From Bacillota bacterium (GTDB lineage Bacteria; Bacillota; Clostridia; Christensenellales; Aristaeellaceae), in contig JAEYOW010000016.1 of assembly GCA_023411375.1 (NCBI GenBank), positions 124,001 to 188,000 on the forward strand: DNA of 64,000 bases. The letters run 5' to 3'. Both the position numbers and the translations under genes were made by a program. The notes under the pieces are model-generated. The model worked only from the letters and a program-made list of their open reading frames with translations, had not been told where the DNA came from and searched no databases. Below are positions 17,137 to 25,774 of this stretch, in pieces (positions within the stretch are counted from its first letter, which is position 1; each line of letters starts with the position of its first letter).

Positions 17137-18672
17137 GTGCTTGAATTTCAGATTGAGGATCAACAGAGCTTTGCAACCATTAAGGTGATCGGTTGCGGCG
17201 GGGCGGGCAACAACGCCGTCAACCGCATGGTGGACGCTGGCCTCAAGGGCGTTGAATTCATTGCCATCAATACAGACAGGCAGGCGCTTGCCATGAGCAA
17301 GGCCAGTACGACCATCCAGATCGGCGAAAAGCTGACCAAGGGCCTTGGCGCGGGCGCGGTGCCCGACGTGGGCCGAAGGGCCGCCGAGGAAAGCCGCGAG
17401 GAGATCGCCCAGGTGATCAAGGGCGCGGATCTGGTGTTCGTCACCGCCGGTATGGGCGGCGGTACGGGTACCGGCGCGGCGCCGATTGTTGCGGAAATTG
17501 CGCGCGATATGAACTGCCTGACCATTGCTGTGGTTACCAAGCCCTTCCAGTTTGAAGGCAAGCAGCGCATGAAGAACGCAGAGATGGGCGTGATTGATTT
17601 AAAGCAGCGGGTGGATACGCTCGTTGTGATCCCCAACGACAGGCTCCTGCAGGTCGTGACTAAGGGCACCACGATGCTGGAGGCTTTCCGCATCGCGGAC
17701 GATGTGCTTCGCCAGGGCATTCAGGGCATCAGCGATTTGATCGCCGTGCCCGCGCTGATTAATCTGGACTTTGCCGACGTTAAGACCGTAATGGAATCCG
17801 GCGGGCTCGCGCATATGGGCATCGGAAGCGGCAAGGGCGAAAACCGAATGGTGGAGGCCGCGAAAAACGCCATTCAAAGCCCGTTGCTGGAAACCAACAT
17901 CGACGGCGCGCGCGCGGTGCTGATCAACATTACCGGCGGCGAGGATATGAGCATCATCGATATCAACGAGGCTGCGAACCTTGTGATGCAGGCCGCCGAC
18001 AGCGAGGCTAACATTATCTTCGGCGCGGGCATCGACGACTCGATGGACGACGAGGTACGCATTACCGTTATTGCCACGGGCTTCGAAAAAACGCCCTTCC
18101 CCAAGAAGGAGGACGTAAAGAAAAAGCCCGGCAGCGAACGCGACTGGACGCGCAGCTTTAGCAGTGGCGACCGTGGCAACGCCTATGCGGCTGGCGGGCT
18201 TTCCGGCACGCCGCTGGTGCATCAGGACTATCCCACTCCATCCTACGAGGACATGAGCTTCAACATGCCCATGGAGGAGGAGCCGGGGCCCGGTGACTTT
18301 GGCGGTTACATGGGCGGCAGCGCTATTCCGACCCCCGCCGCCATGCCGCAAATGGTGCAGCAGAACAACCAGATGTATCAGTCCGGCTATGGGCAGGGCT
18401 ATCAGCCGCAGCAGCAGTATGGGCAGATGGATTATGGCATGCAGCAGCCGGGCATGCAGTATCAGGGCGGGATGCAGCAGCAGCCGGTCATTCCGCAGAT
18501 GGAGTATGGCCAGCAGTATCAGGGCATGCCGCCTCAACAGCAGATGAACCAGCAGCAAGAGCAAAAGCGGCAGGCACAGCCCACGCCGCCGGAGCCGGCT
18601 TCTCCGCCCGCATCCGCTGAACGGGATGACCTGGGCGTACCCGCCTTCCTGAGGCGGCCGACAAGAAAGTAA
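17137..18672 (+). CDS. ftsZ: Tubulin-like division protein FtsZ with long Gln/Met/Pro-rich linker
   Basis: Translation starts at a GTG with AGGGGG upstream. The 511-residue GTPase forms the Z-ring. Motifs are GCGGAGNNAVNRM near 18, the tubulin signature GGGTGTGAAP near 107 and the T7-loop NLDFADV near 208. After about residue 315 comes an unusually long linker of about 175 residues, dominated from about 410 by Gln, Met, Gly, Tyr and Pro. The conserved C-terminal peptide DLGVPAFLRR, which binds FtsA, closes the protein. A terminator follows immediately. Confidence 0.97.
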   Translation: MLEFQIEDQQSFATIKVIGCGGAGNNAVNRMVDAGLKGVEFIAINTDRQALAMSKASTTIQIGEKLTKGLGAGAVPDVGRRAAEESREEIAQVIKGADLVFVTAGMGGGTGTGAAPIVAEIARDMNCLTIAVVTKPFQFEGKQRMKNAEMGVIDLKQRVDTLVVIPNDRLLQVVTKGTTMLEAFRIADDVLRQGIQGISDLIAVPALINLDFADVKTVMESGGLAHMGIGSGKGENRMVEAAKNAIQSPLLETNIDGARAVLINITGGEDMSIIDINEAANLVMQAADSEANIIFGAGIDDSMDDEVRITVIATGFEKTPFPKKEDVKKKPGSERDWTRSFSSGDRGNAYAAGGLSGTPLVHQDYPTPSYEDMSFNMPMEEEPGPGDFGGYMGGSAIPTPAAMPQMVQQNNQMYQSGYGQGYQPQQQYGQMDYGMQQPGMQYQGGMQQQPVIPQMEYGQQYQGMPPQQQMNQQQEQKRQAQPTPPEPASPPASAERDDLGVPAFLRRPTRK

Positions 18673-18679
18673 TATGAGA

Positions 18680-18716
18680 AATGGCAAGCAGCTATATACT
18701 GCTTGCCATTTCTTTA
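18680..18716. terminator. Bidirectional Rho-independent terminator
   Basis: A perfect 12-bp stem, AATGGCAAGCAG (18680-18691) with CTGCTTGCCATT (18699-18710), has a 7-base loop and a T-rich tail on the plus strand. It ends the ftsZ transcript and also lies just past the stop of the minus-strand XRE gene. Confidence 0.88.
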
Positions 18717-18953
18717 TCCTTTTGCCGGATCACGGGGATAGGGCTTTTTACAACCGGTCAACCCAAGCAGATAATCAATGCTTGTATTATAGTATTCCGC
18801 AAGCCTGATTAAGGATTGGCTGGGAATATCCAAATGGCCGGTTTCATATCTGGAATAGGTTGTTTGGCTCACGTTGAGCAGCTTGGCCAATACCTCCTGG
18901 CTTGTGTCGGAATCTTCCCGCAAATCGCGTATGCGTTGATACATTACAGCCAC
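18714..18953 (-). CDS. XRE-family helix-turn-helix regulator
   Basis: The 79-residue protein is almost entirely one Cro/C1-type helix-turn-helix (RIRDLREDSDTSQEVLAKLL, then SQTTYSRYETG and IPSQSLIRLAEYYN). Such proteins bind dyads as dimers and usually repress their own or a divergent promoter. Two related 17-bp dyads lie in the short divergent region next to it, so it probably controls the small gene at 19038 and itself. Confidence 0.9.
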   Translation of the reverse strand: MAVMYQRIRDLREDSDTSQEVLAKLLNVSQTTYSRYETGHLDIPSQSLIRLAEYYNTSIDYLLGLTGCKKPYPRDPAKG

Positions 18954-18971
18954 CTCACGCTTATTTTAGTA

Positions 18972-19013
18972 TATGCGTTTTTTGCATATTGACTTCTATG
19001 CGTTTTTCGCATA
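18972..19013. promoter_or_regulatory. Two operator-like dyads in the divergent region
   Basis: TATGC-N7-GCATA (18972-18988) and TATGCG-N5-CGCATA (18997-19013) are related 17-bp dyads whose starts are 25 bases apart. The second lies exactly between the -35 and -10 boxes of the plus-strand promoter. They are the likely binding sites of the adjacent XRE regulator. Confidence 0.65.
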
Positions 19014-19017
19014 ATAT
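18989..19017 (+). promoter_or_regulatory. Promoter of the small divergent gene
   Basis: TTGACT (18989-18994) and TAATAT (19012-19017) are 17 bases apart, just upstream of the gene at 19038. The spacer carries one of the two dyads. Confidence 0.65.
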
Positions 19018-19037
19018 GATTCCAAGAGGTGATTGAA

Positions 19038-19211
19038 ATGCCGGATTACAAATCCATGTACTATATGCTGGCGGCACAGGTAGCCGACGCCATCGATCTG
19101 CTGATAAAAGCGCAGAAGGATGGCGAGAACAGCGTTATGGACGACAACTGTATATCGCTTGAGTCAGAGGAGACGATGGATGAGCACGGAAACAAACCAA
19201 ACCGCGCGTAA
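19038..19211 (+). CDS. Small hypothetical protein, 57 residues
   Basis: The ATG at 19038 follows AAGAGGTGAT and is preferred over a GTG at 19029 that overlaps the ribosome binding site. The product is acidic, and its first half is a helical stretch (YKSMYYMLAAQVADAIDLL). Short proteins of this look are common next to XRE regulators in Clostridia, sometimes on mobile elements, and have no known function. A terminator follows at 19245. Confidence 0.7.
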   Translation: MPDYKSMYYMLAAQVADAIDLLIKAQKDGENSVMDDNCISLESEETMDEHGNKPNRA

Positions 19212-19244
19212 ATCGCGGACAGGCCATATCGAAATTCCGATAAA

Positions 19245-19280
19245 GAAAACAGTGCAATCACAGGACTGCACTGTTTTCAT
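19245..19280. terminator. Bidirectional terminator
   Basis: GAAAACAGTGCA (19245-19256) pairs with TGCACTGTTTTC (19267-19278), leaving a 10-base loop. It has T-rich sides in both directions, so it can end both the small plus-strand gene and the minus-strand arabinofuranosidase operon that stops at 19311. Confidence 0.8.
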
Positions 19281-19310
19281 ATACAGGTCTTTTCGCTTGC
19301 TGTCAACAGA

Positions 19311-21233
19311 TCAGCACTCTGTCAGCCAGACGCGCATTTCACCTACGCTGCGGTTTGCCCAGAGGTAGTAAGGGATTAAACGGATTCGATGGGGGAGCGC
19401 AAGGGGCCGTTGATCCATTTGGTATAGCCCGGCCCATTCGCCGCTTGTGCGCCCGCCTTCCAGGACGATACCGACGGCATCCGGCGCCAGGTCGTGACGG
19501 GATTCCTCCACAAGCGCCGCATTTTGGGGAACGCGAAGCCTGTGGAGCCCGGGGCCGTTATCGGCCTCCTCGGCGCAGTATATGATGGGGCCGCGCTGGA
19601 TGGCTACTTTGCCGATATCCGCGCTCACGTCAGGGTTTGCGTACACACGCCGGGGTTTCATTTCAAGGGAGAGCGAAACGGCGTCCCCATCCTTCCATGT
19701 CCTGTCCAGCCGCAGGAAGCCTTGGGCAAATGAGGCGCGCACAGGCTCGCCGTTGAGCGATAGCTCGTAGCGGTCCGCCCATTCGGGTAGGCGCAGGCAA
19801 AGGCCGTAGTCGCCGGAGGAAAGCGTCAGGCAAATTTCTCCGCTATACGGATAGCCCGTTTGCTGTTCCACAGTTACGCTTTGCCCGCCTACGTCCAACG
19901 TCGTCGTACCGGCAACATACAGGTTGACGTAGACGGCTTCGCTGTCAGCGGCGCAGAGATACTGCCCGAGAGAGGCGATCAGGCGCGCGAGGTTGGGCGG
20001 GCAGCAGGCGCAGCCGAACCACCTGGGGCGTTCCGGCAGCACATGCGCCAAATCGGGGTTGCCGGCGCATTTCGCCGGATCGGTTTCCAGCGGATTGACG
20101 TAGAAAAACCTTTTGCCGTCAAGCGACATGCCGCCAAGACAGGTGTTGTAAAGCGCGCGCTCCATCATGTCGCCATACAGGCCGAGCGGGCCGGCAAGAA
20201 AAAGCCTCTGCGCGGCGAAAATCAGCGCGACGGACGCGCAGGTTTCCGCGTAGGCGCTGTGGTTGGGCAGGTCGTAATCCAGCGTAAACGCCTCGCCGTG
20301 CGAGGTGGAACCGACGCCGCCCGTTACATACATCCGCTTGTTCACGGCGCTATCAAACAGCCTCTTTGCAGCGGCCATCAGCGTAGCGTCCGCGGTTTCA
20401 GACGCGACATCGACCATCCCGCTCAGCAGGTACAGCGCACGCACGCTGTGCCCTTCGATGGAGACTTGCTCGCGCACGGGCAGATGGGTTTGATCATAGG
20501 TGGCTTTCAGCATATTGGGGTCGGTGTGCAGTACATGGCTGTGATAGCGCTCCTGCTCCAGCTTGAAATAATCAGGCTGTGCGCCCCTGCGGTCAACGAA
20601 GAACTTTGCCAGCTCCAGCAGGAAGCTTTCCCCAGTGGCCCGGTACATGCGCACCAGCGCAAGCTCGACTTCGGGATGCCCCGGATAACCGGGCTTCTGG
20701 CCGGATTTGGGGCCGAACACGTCCGCCATATGGCGCGCCATTTTCAGCATAATATCAAGCAGCTTGCGCTTTCCCGTCGCTTCATAGTAAGCGACGGCGG
20801 CCTCCATCATATGTCCCGCGCAGTAAAGCTCGTGGCATTCGCGAAGGTTAGTCCAGCGCTTGGATAGGCCGGTACAGGTAAAATAGGTGTTGAGATAGCC
20901 GTCCTCACACTGCGCTCGTCCAATCAGGGCGACCGCGTCATCCATCTGTTTTTCCAGCTCGGGATCGGGATGACGGGCAAGCGAATAGGCGGCCGCCTCC
21001 AGCCATTTAGCGAGATCGCTGTCCTGAAACAGCATGCCTTCGTAAGGCTCATCCAACTCTCCGGCCGCGATGCGGAAGTTTTTGATGCAGTGGCTTTTTT
21101 CGGCGAGCGGAATTTCATCGTTGAGCGCTTGCCATTGATAGGGGAGGATGACGTCCGCGACGAGATCGTCCATCCTTTTCCAGAATCCGTTTCTAAGTAT
21201 TGTCAGGCGGTTGCTTGAAGCTTTCAGGCACAT
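19311..21233 (-). CDS. GH127 beta-L-arabinofuranosidase
   Basis: The 640-residue cytoplasmic enzyme belongs to glycoside hydrolase family 127, which releases beta-linked L-arabinofuranose using a zinc-bound cysteine nucleophile. The known active-site pattern is present: E314 in HGEAF (acid/base), E330 and C332 in YAETCAS, and C408, C410 and C411 in FGCACCPPN. It has no signal peptide, so it acts on imported oligosaccharides. It is the last gene of the minus-strand operon that starts with the binding protein at 27355. Confidence 0.92.
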   Translation of the reverse strand: MCLKASSNRLTILRNGFWKRMDDLVADVILPYQWQALNDEIPLAEKSHCIKNFRIAAGELDEPYEGMLFQDSDLAKWLEAAAYSLARHPDPELEKQMDDAVALIGRAQCEDGYLNTYFTCTGLSKRWTNLRECHELYCAGHMMEAAVAYYEATGKRKLLDIMLKMARHMADVFGPKSGQKPGYPGHPEVELALVRMYRATGESFLLELAKFFVDRRGAQPDYFKLEQERYHSHVLHTDPNMLKATYDQTHLPVREQVSIEGHSVRALYLLSGMVDVASETADATLMAAAKRLFDSAVNKRMYVTGGVGSTSHGEAFTLDYDLPNHSAYAETCASVALIFAAQRLFLAGPLGLYGDMMERALYNTCLGGMSLDGKRFFYVNPLETDPAKCAGNPDLAHVLPERPRWFGCACCPPNLARLIASLGQYLCAADSEAVYVNLYVAGTTTLDVGGQSVTVEQQTGYPYSGEICLTLSSGDYGLCLRLPEWADRYELSLNGEPVRASFAQGFLRLDRTWKDGDAVSLSLEMKPRRVYANPDVSADIGKVAIQRGPIIYCAEEADNGPGLHRLRVPQNAALVEESRHDLAPDAVGIVLEGGRTSGEWAGLYQMDQRPLALPHRIRLIPYYLWANRSVGEMRVWLTEC

Positions 21234-21253
21234 GGGGTTATTTCTTCCTTTCT

Positions 21254-22312
21254 TCAGCGCAGGCCGGAAACCGGCGGCGTCTGTTCGTCGTCCACAAACC
21301 GAAAATCACGAATCAGGCGGATTTCCTCCACGTCAAAGGGCGTACCGTCGGGATAGAGCAGACACTGGAACCAGCGCCTGGGCTCCGGGCTGCCGACCGG
21401 CCATTCCCACGGGATGTGATACTGGGCGCTTCCCGCGCAGAAGCCCCAGATATAAAAGCCGATATGAGCCCGGCTGAAGTAAGGCAAAAAGGCCTTAAGC
21501 TCGTTGCCAAAGGTACGCGCCACGCATTCCGAGCAAAGAACCGGCTTGCCGGTGGAGGCCGCGCGCGCAAGCTCCTCCTCAAAGGTCAGATAATGGATGC
21601 CTCCGGCCTGCATGTGGGGGGGCTTGCCCGGCTGCTCATAGCAGTGGAAGGTGGTAATATCCGAAAGATCCCATGCGCGCCAGCAGCTTGTCAGCGGCTG
21701 AATGGGATTTTGCGCGCGGGCGCACGCAAAGGCAAGCTCCAGAAGCTCCCGGCACTCTTCCCAAGGCTCGTTGTATAAATCCCAGAAGGCCACGCGGCGG
21801 TCCTGCCCGTAACGGCCGACGATCTCGCTTACAAAGCGGCAGATGCCTTCCTGATCCTCACGCCACAGCCCTTTGCAATCAAAGATGCGCGCGCCACGGT
21901 ATATCCAGCTTTTATCGTGGCCGCCGGGCTGATAGTTGATGATAAACGGGTCCTCGCCAGGCGCGAGAGTCTGCCCCGGAATTTGATAGGTGTTGGGCTG
22001 AAGGGTCAGTAGGATGGAAAAGCCGTGTTCCCCGCAAATATCCAGAAAGCGGTCCAGCCTTTCGCATACCAGTTCGCGCCGCGTTTCCCACTGGCAGGCG
22101 GCGACAAACACGCGCAGGCTGTTAATGCCGATCTCCTTGGCGTAGCCAAGCTCACGGCGTATCCACTCCTCGTTGAAATGGTGCCACATCTCGATATAGC
22201 TGTAGCAGTACGAGGGAATATAGTTGACCCCCTTGATAACCCCATAGGGTTCCATATAGGCCTTGGCGCGTTCGGCGCTCCAGGCGGCGCCGACAAGTTC
22301 GTTTCGGTTCAT
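21254..22312 (-). CDS. GH5-like (clan GH-A) glycoside hydrolase, cytoplasmic
   Basis: The start at 22312 follows a CCGGAGGG ribosome binding site; the frame is open further upstream without one. The 352-residue protein is a TIM-barrel hydrolase. E182 in DLYNEPWEE is the expected acid/base and E262 in VLCSECVAR the expected nucleophile. It has no signal peptide. Its specificity cannot be read directly. Given GH51 and GH127 neighbours, a side-chain or linkage of arabinose-containing oligosaccharides is likely (inference). GH2 or GH39-like assignments are alternatives within the same clan. Confidence 0.8.
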   Translation of the reverse strand: MNRNELVGAAWSAERAKAYMEPYGVIKGVNYIPSYCYSYIEMWHHFNEEWIRRELGYAKEIGINSLRVFVAACQWETRRELVCERLDRFLDICGEHGFSILLTLQPNTYQIPGQTLAPGEDPFIINYQPGGHDKSWIYRGARIFDCKGLWREDQEGICRFVSEIVGRYGQDRRVAFWDLYNEPWEECRELLELAFACARAQNPIQPLTSCWRAWDLSDITTFHCYEQPGKPPHMQAGGIHYLTFEEELARAASTGKPVLCSECVARTFGNELKAFLPYFSRAHIGFYIWGFCAGSAQYHIPWEWPVGSPEPRRWFQCLLYPDGTPFDVEEIRLIRDFRFVDDEQTPPVSGLR

Positions 22313-22328
22313 GTGTGCGACCCTCCGG

Positions 22329-23843
22329 TTAATTGATATCCGCGGCAAAGCGGAAAACGTTCCAGGAATGCTTTTGAACGGTTAGCGGATACTCGCCCGC
22401 GACAGGCACGGGAACCATGCGCACGACAGGCGCGACGGCATTTGGGTTTTGAATGGTGTTGGCAAGAAGGGGTGATTTGCTGTAAAGTTCGATATGCTCC
22501 AGGGGGCGGAGCGACGCAAAGCCGTTGAGGCATAGCTGAACCTCAACGTCCTCCTCCACGCAGCAGTTGGCGATAAATACGTTCAGCTCGCCATGTTCCG
22601 CATTATAGGCGCAGGCGGTCTGCACGCAGGGACGCGGACCGTAATGCTCGGTCCGTACCTCGGGAAGCTCGCAAGCCGGGCGGAGCGCCATGCCGTGCGC
22701 ATAGCGCGCGATATCCCGGAATGGATACAGGATGCTTTGCGGAATGACGCCCCCCATCGGAATGGTTGTATACAGGCCGTTTTCATTGACGATCAGCGAC
22801 TGGGCGTTAAGCTTGACGCGGTCGGCATGGTTAAGCAGCGTGCATAGCAGCCCGCCGTAGAGCACGGCGTCGATCTGCCTGTATGCGTCGGCGGGTTCGC
22901 CGCCTGGCAAAGTGGTCTGGTGGGGGAGGATGCTCAGCTCGTCCAGGGAGAGATACACCTCGTGCCCGCTTCGCAAGCAGCCCTTCACATGCCTGATCGC
23001 GCCTTCCGCGGCGCCGATCATCTCCTCCAGGTCAACAGCCATGTAAGCGATGTCGCAAAAGGTTTCCACGCGCGGATAGAGCAGCTTTTGCTCCACATCA
23101 TAGCCGTAGTAGCGGTGCAAGGACAGGTAATCCATCTCCTCATAGGCCGCCTCCAGAAGCGTTCGGTCCCAATATCCGTAGCTTCTGTGCGCGGGCTCAT
23201 TGGAGCAGGAGCCTGCCGCGATGAGCTGGATGGACGGGTCCACACGCCGCATCATACGGGCTGCCTGAACAAACTTTTTAGCGTAATCCTCCGCTGAAAG
23301 TTGGCCGATCTGCCAGGGGCCGTCCATCTCATTGCCAACGCACCAAAGTTTCACCCTATAGGGCGATTCCGAGCCGTTCGCGCGCCTTAGATCGCTGAGG
23401 GCTGTACCGCCCGGTAGGTTGCAGTATTCCACAAGCTCGGCCGCTTCCTCCGGCGTGCCCGTGCCCATGTTGACGCACATCATCAGCTCGATATCCAGTT
23501 CGCGCAGATAACGCGCAAACTCGTCGGTGCCGACCTCGTTGGTTTCGACAGTCTGCCAGGCAGTTTCAAAGCGCCGGGGCCGCTTGTCGCGCGGGCCGAT
23601 ACCGTCCTTCCAGTGATAGGCCGATACAAAATTGCCGCCCGGATACCGCATAAACTGTACGCCGGCGTCGCGGACAGCGCGTTTTACATCACTTCGAAAG
23701 CCATTGCTGTCCGCTTGGGGGTGGTCCGGCTCATACAGGCCACCGTATACGCAGCGGTTGAGGTGCTCGGCAAACGAACCCGCCATTCTACCGCTGATGG
23801 TTCCTACGGCAAAACGCCTGTCATATAGAATTTTTGCTTTCAT
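22329..23843 (-). CDS. GH51 alpha-L-arabinofuranosidase
   Basis: The 504-residue protein matches intracellular GH51 enzymes. It has GGLYEP near 34, RYPGGNFVSAYHW at 66-78, the acid/base E172 in CVGNEMDG and the nucleophile E302 in LSLDELS. In most relatives the nucleophile motif is DEWNVW, so the Trp after Glu is replaced here by Leu. The enzyme removes alpha-linked arabinofuranosyl groups from imported oligosaccharides. It starts 5 bases after the permease gene stops. Confidence 0.92.
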   Translation of the reverse strand: MKAKILYDRRFAVGTISGRMAGSFAEHLNRCVYGGLYEPDHPQADSNGFRSDVKRAVRDAGVQFMRYPGGNFVSAYHWKDGIGPRDKRPRRFETAWQTVETNEVGTDEFARYLRELDIELMMCVNMGTGTPEEAAELVEYCNLPGGTALSDLRRANGSESPYRVKLWCVGNEMDGPWQIGQLSAEDYAKKFVQAARMMRRVDPSIQLIAAGSCSNEPAHRSYGYWDRTLLEAAYEEMDYLSLHRYYGYDVEQKLLYPRVETFCDIAYMAVDLEEMIGAAEGAIRHVKGCLRSGHEVYLSLDELSILPHQTTLPGGEPADAYRQIDAVLYGGLLCTLLNHADRVKLNAQSLIVNENGLYTTIPMGGVIPQSILYPFRDIARYAHGMALRPACELPEVRTEHYGPRPCVQTACAYNAEHGELNVFIANCCVEEDVEVQLCLNGFASLRPLEHIELYSKSPLLANTIQNPNAVAPVVRMVPVPVAGEYPLTVQKHSWNVFRFAADIN

Positions 23844-23848
23844 TGCTC

Positions 23849-24742
23849 TTACCCCTTAACCGCGCCAAGCATAACGCCCTTTTCAAAATACTTTTGCAAA
23901 AACGGGTAGATGATCATGAGCGGAATGGTGGATACGATGATAATGCTGTACTTCATGCTGATGACGTAGAGAATGGCATAGCCGCTGCCGGTTCCGCCGG
24001 TTTGCGAGCTGGACTGCGCCACCAGAAGAATTTCGCGCAGCACAAGCTGAAGAGGCTTATAGTTTAAGTCGCGCGCGTACAAAAGGCCGGTGAAATAATC
24101 GTTCCAGTGCGCCACGGCGTAGTACAGGGCGATAACCGCAACAATCGCCCGGCACAGCGGCATAGCGATCCGGAAGAAGTAGCGGAAATGCCCGCAGCCA
24201 TCCAGCTGCGCCGCGTCGTAAAGCTCCTCGGGAATGCCGGTTTCAAAGAACGTGCGTACAATGATAAAGTTATACACGTTGAGCGAAAAGGGGATGAGAA
24301 ACACCCATACGGTGTTGATCATGTTCAGGCTGCGCATGAGCATGTAGGTGGGAATCAGGCCGCCGTTGAAGAACATGGTGAACACGAACATCAGCATAAT
24401 CACCCTGCGGGGCATGAACTCCCTGCGCGATACCGCGTAGGCGGCGGGAAACGTGACGGTGATATTGATCAGCGTACCCACGAGCGTGTAAAAGATGGTG
24501 TTGCGGTAGCCAATCCACAGGTCCCGCTCCGCAAAGACCATCTCATACCCCTTCAGGGTAAAGCCGTTGGGCCAGAAGGCAACCCTGCCCGCCGATACCT
24601 GCATGGGGTCGCTGAAGGAGGCGATGATCACATAATACAGCGGATAGGCCACGATGATAAACACAAGGATGCAAAAGACGGTGTTGAAGATTCGGAAGCC
24701 CCGCGAGAGAATCGCTGCGCTTTCCTGACTTTTTGCTTTCAT
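23849..24742 (-). CDS. Carbohydrate ABC transporter permease (LplC/YtcP type)
   Basis: The start at 24742 follows GGGAGGT on the minus strand. The 297-residue protein has six predicted membrane segments and the inner-membrane permease EAA-like loop (YDAAQLDGCGHFRYFFRIAMP). It pairs with the preceding permease and the binding protein to import an oligosaccharide. No ATPase gene is present in this locus, as is usual when a shared MsmK-type ATPase is encoded elsewhere. Confidence 0.92.
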   Translation of the reverse strand: MKAKSQESAAILSRGFRIFNTVFCILVFIIVAYPLYYVIIASFSDPMQVSAGRVAFWPNGFTLKGYEMVFAERDLWIGYRNTIFYTLVGTLINITVTFPAAYAVSRREFMPRRVIMLMFVFTMFFNGGLIPTYMLMRSLNMINTVWVFLIPFSLNVYNFIIVRTFFETGIPEELYDAAQLDGCGHFRYFFRIAMPLCRAIVAVIALYYAVAHWNDYFTGLLYARDLNYKPLQLVLREILLVAQSSSQTGGTGSGYAILYVISMKYSIIIVSTIPLMIIYPFLQKYFEKGVMLGAVKG

Positions 24743-24759
24743 TTGGCAGCTGACCTCCC

Positions 24760-25674
24760 TTACCAGATGCTGATGCCGGCGCACTTTTTGGCGACCACGT
24801 TCATCAGGAATACCAAGAAGAAGTTAATGACGTTGTTAAACAGCGAAATCGCCGCGGAATAGCTGTATTGGTTGCTTTGCAAGCCGATTTTGTACACGTA
24901 TGTGGAGATGATTTCCGATACGGACAGGTTCAGGCTGTTTTGCATCAGGTAGACTTTTTCAAAGCCGACGCCCAGCACGCTGCCCATGGTAAGGATTAGC
25001 AGCACCATCATGGTGGGCACAAGACACGGCAGGTCGATATATCGGATGATCTGCCAGGTGTTCGCGCCGTCGATGTGGCAGGATTCGTAGATGGCGTTGT
25101 CAATGGAGGACAGCGCCGCTATGTAGATGATGCTGTTCCAGCCCGCGTGCTGCCAGATTTCCGAAATAACGTAGAGGGGAACAAAGAGCTTGGTATCGCC
25201 CATAATTACGCCATTGTAGCCGAGGTTGGCCGCAAGCTGGCCCAAAATGCCGGAGGTGGAGGAGAGCATCAGCGTCATGATGCTGACCAGAACGACCGTT
25301 GAGATGAAGTGCGGCAGATAGACGACGGTTTGAATCAACTTTTGGCGGCGTTTGCTGCGCACCTTGCTGAACATGATCGCAAGCAGAATCGGCACCGGAA
25401 AGCTGAAAACAATCGTGCTCAGGCTGATCATCAGCGTATTGCGGATGAGGGAGCCGAACTGATAGGAATTGAAGAATTTGTTCAGATAGGTAAGCCCCAT
25501 CCATTCGCCGCCTGAAAAGCCTGTGGAGAAGGAATACTTCCGGAAAGCGATCTGGATACCGTACATCGGCAAATAATTGAACAGAAGTATGATCAAAAAG
25601 CCGGGCAAAACCATCAGGTAAAGCTGATAATGCCGCCGCATATTGTTCAAAAGCCGCTTTGGAAACGACGTCAT
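24760..25674 (-). CDS. Carbohydrate ABC transporter permease (LplB type)
   Basis: The ATG at 25674 is placed by an AAAGGAG at proper distance; a TTG at 25680 is too close to it. The 304-residue polytopic protein has the EAA loop (YESCHIDGANTWQIIRYIDLP) and the N-terminal RRHYQLYLMVLPG run typical of LplB permeases. A terminator-like hairpin separates it from the binding protein gene upstream. Confidence 0.92.
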   Translation of the reverse strand: MTSFPKRLLNNMRRHYQLYLMVLPGFLIILLFNYLPMYGIQIAFRKYSFSTGFSGGEWMGLTYLNKFFNSYQFGSLIRNTLMISLSTIVFSFPVPILLAIMFSKVRSKRRQKLIQTVVYLPHFISTVVLVSIMTLMLSSTSGILGQLAANLGYNGVIMGDTKLFVPLYVISEIWQHAGWNSIIYIAALSSIDNAIYESCHIDGANTWQIIRYIDLPCLVPTMMVLLILTMGSVLGVGFEKVYLMQNSLNLSVSEIISTYVYKIGLQSNQYSYSAAISLFNNVINFFLVFLMNVVAKKCAGISIW

Positions 25675-25700
25675 GCGCAAAACTCCTTTGGCCTGTGATG

Positions 25701-25752
25701 AAAAAGGAGCCGCCGCGCTTTTTTGTATCCTGATCCGCGCGGCGGCTCCTTT
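25701..25752 (-). terminator. Intercistronic terminator/attenuator after binding protein gene
   Basis: On the minus strand a perfect 16-bp stem (25737-25752 with 25703-25718) with an 18-base loop ends in TTTTT. It would stop most transcripts after the binding protein gene, giving more binding protein than permease. Confidence 0.8.
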
Positions 25753-25774
25753 CGTTTGGCAGTCCGTCCTAGGC

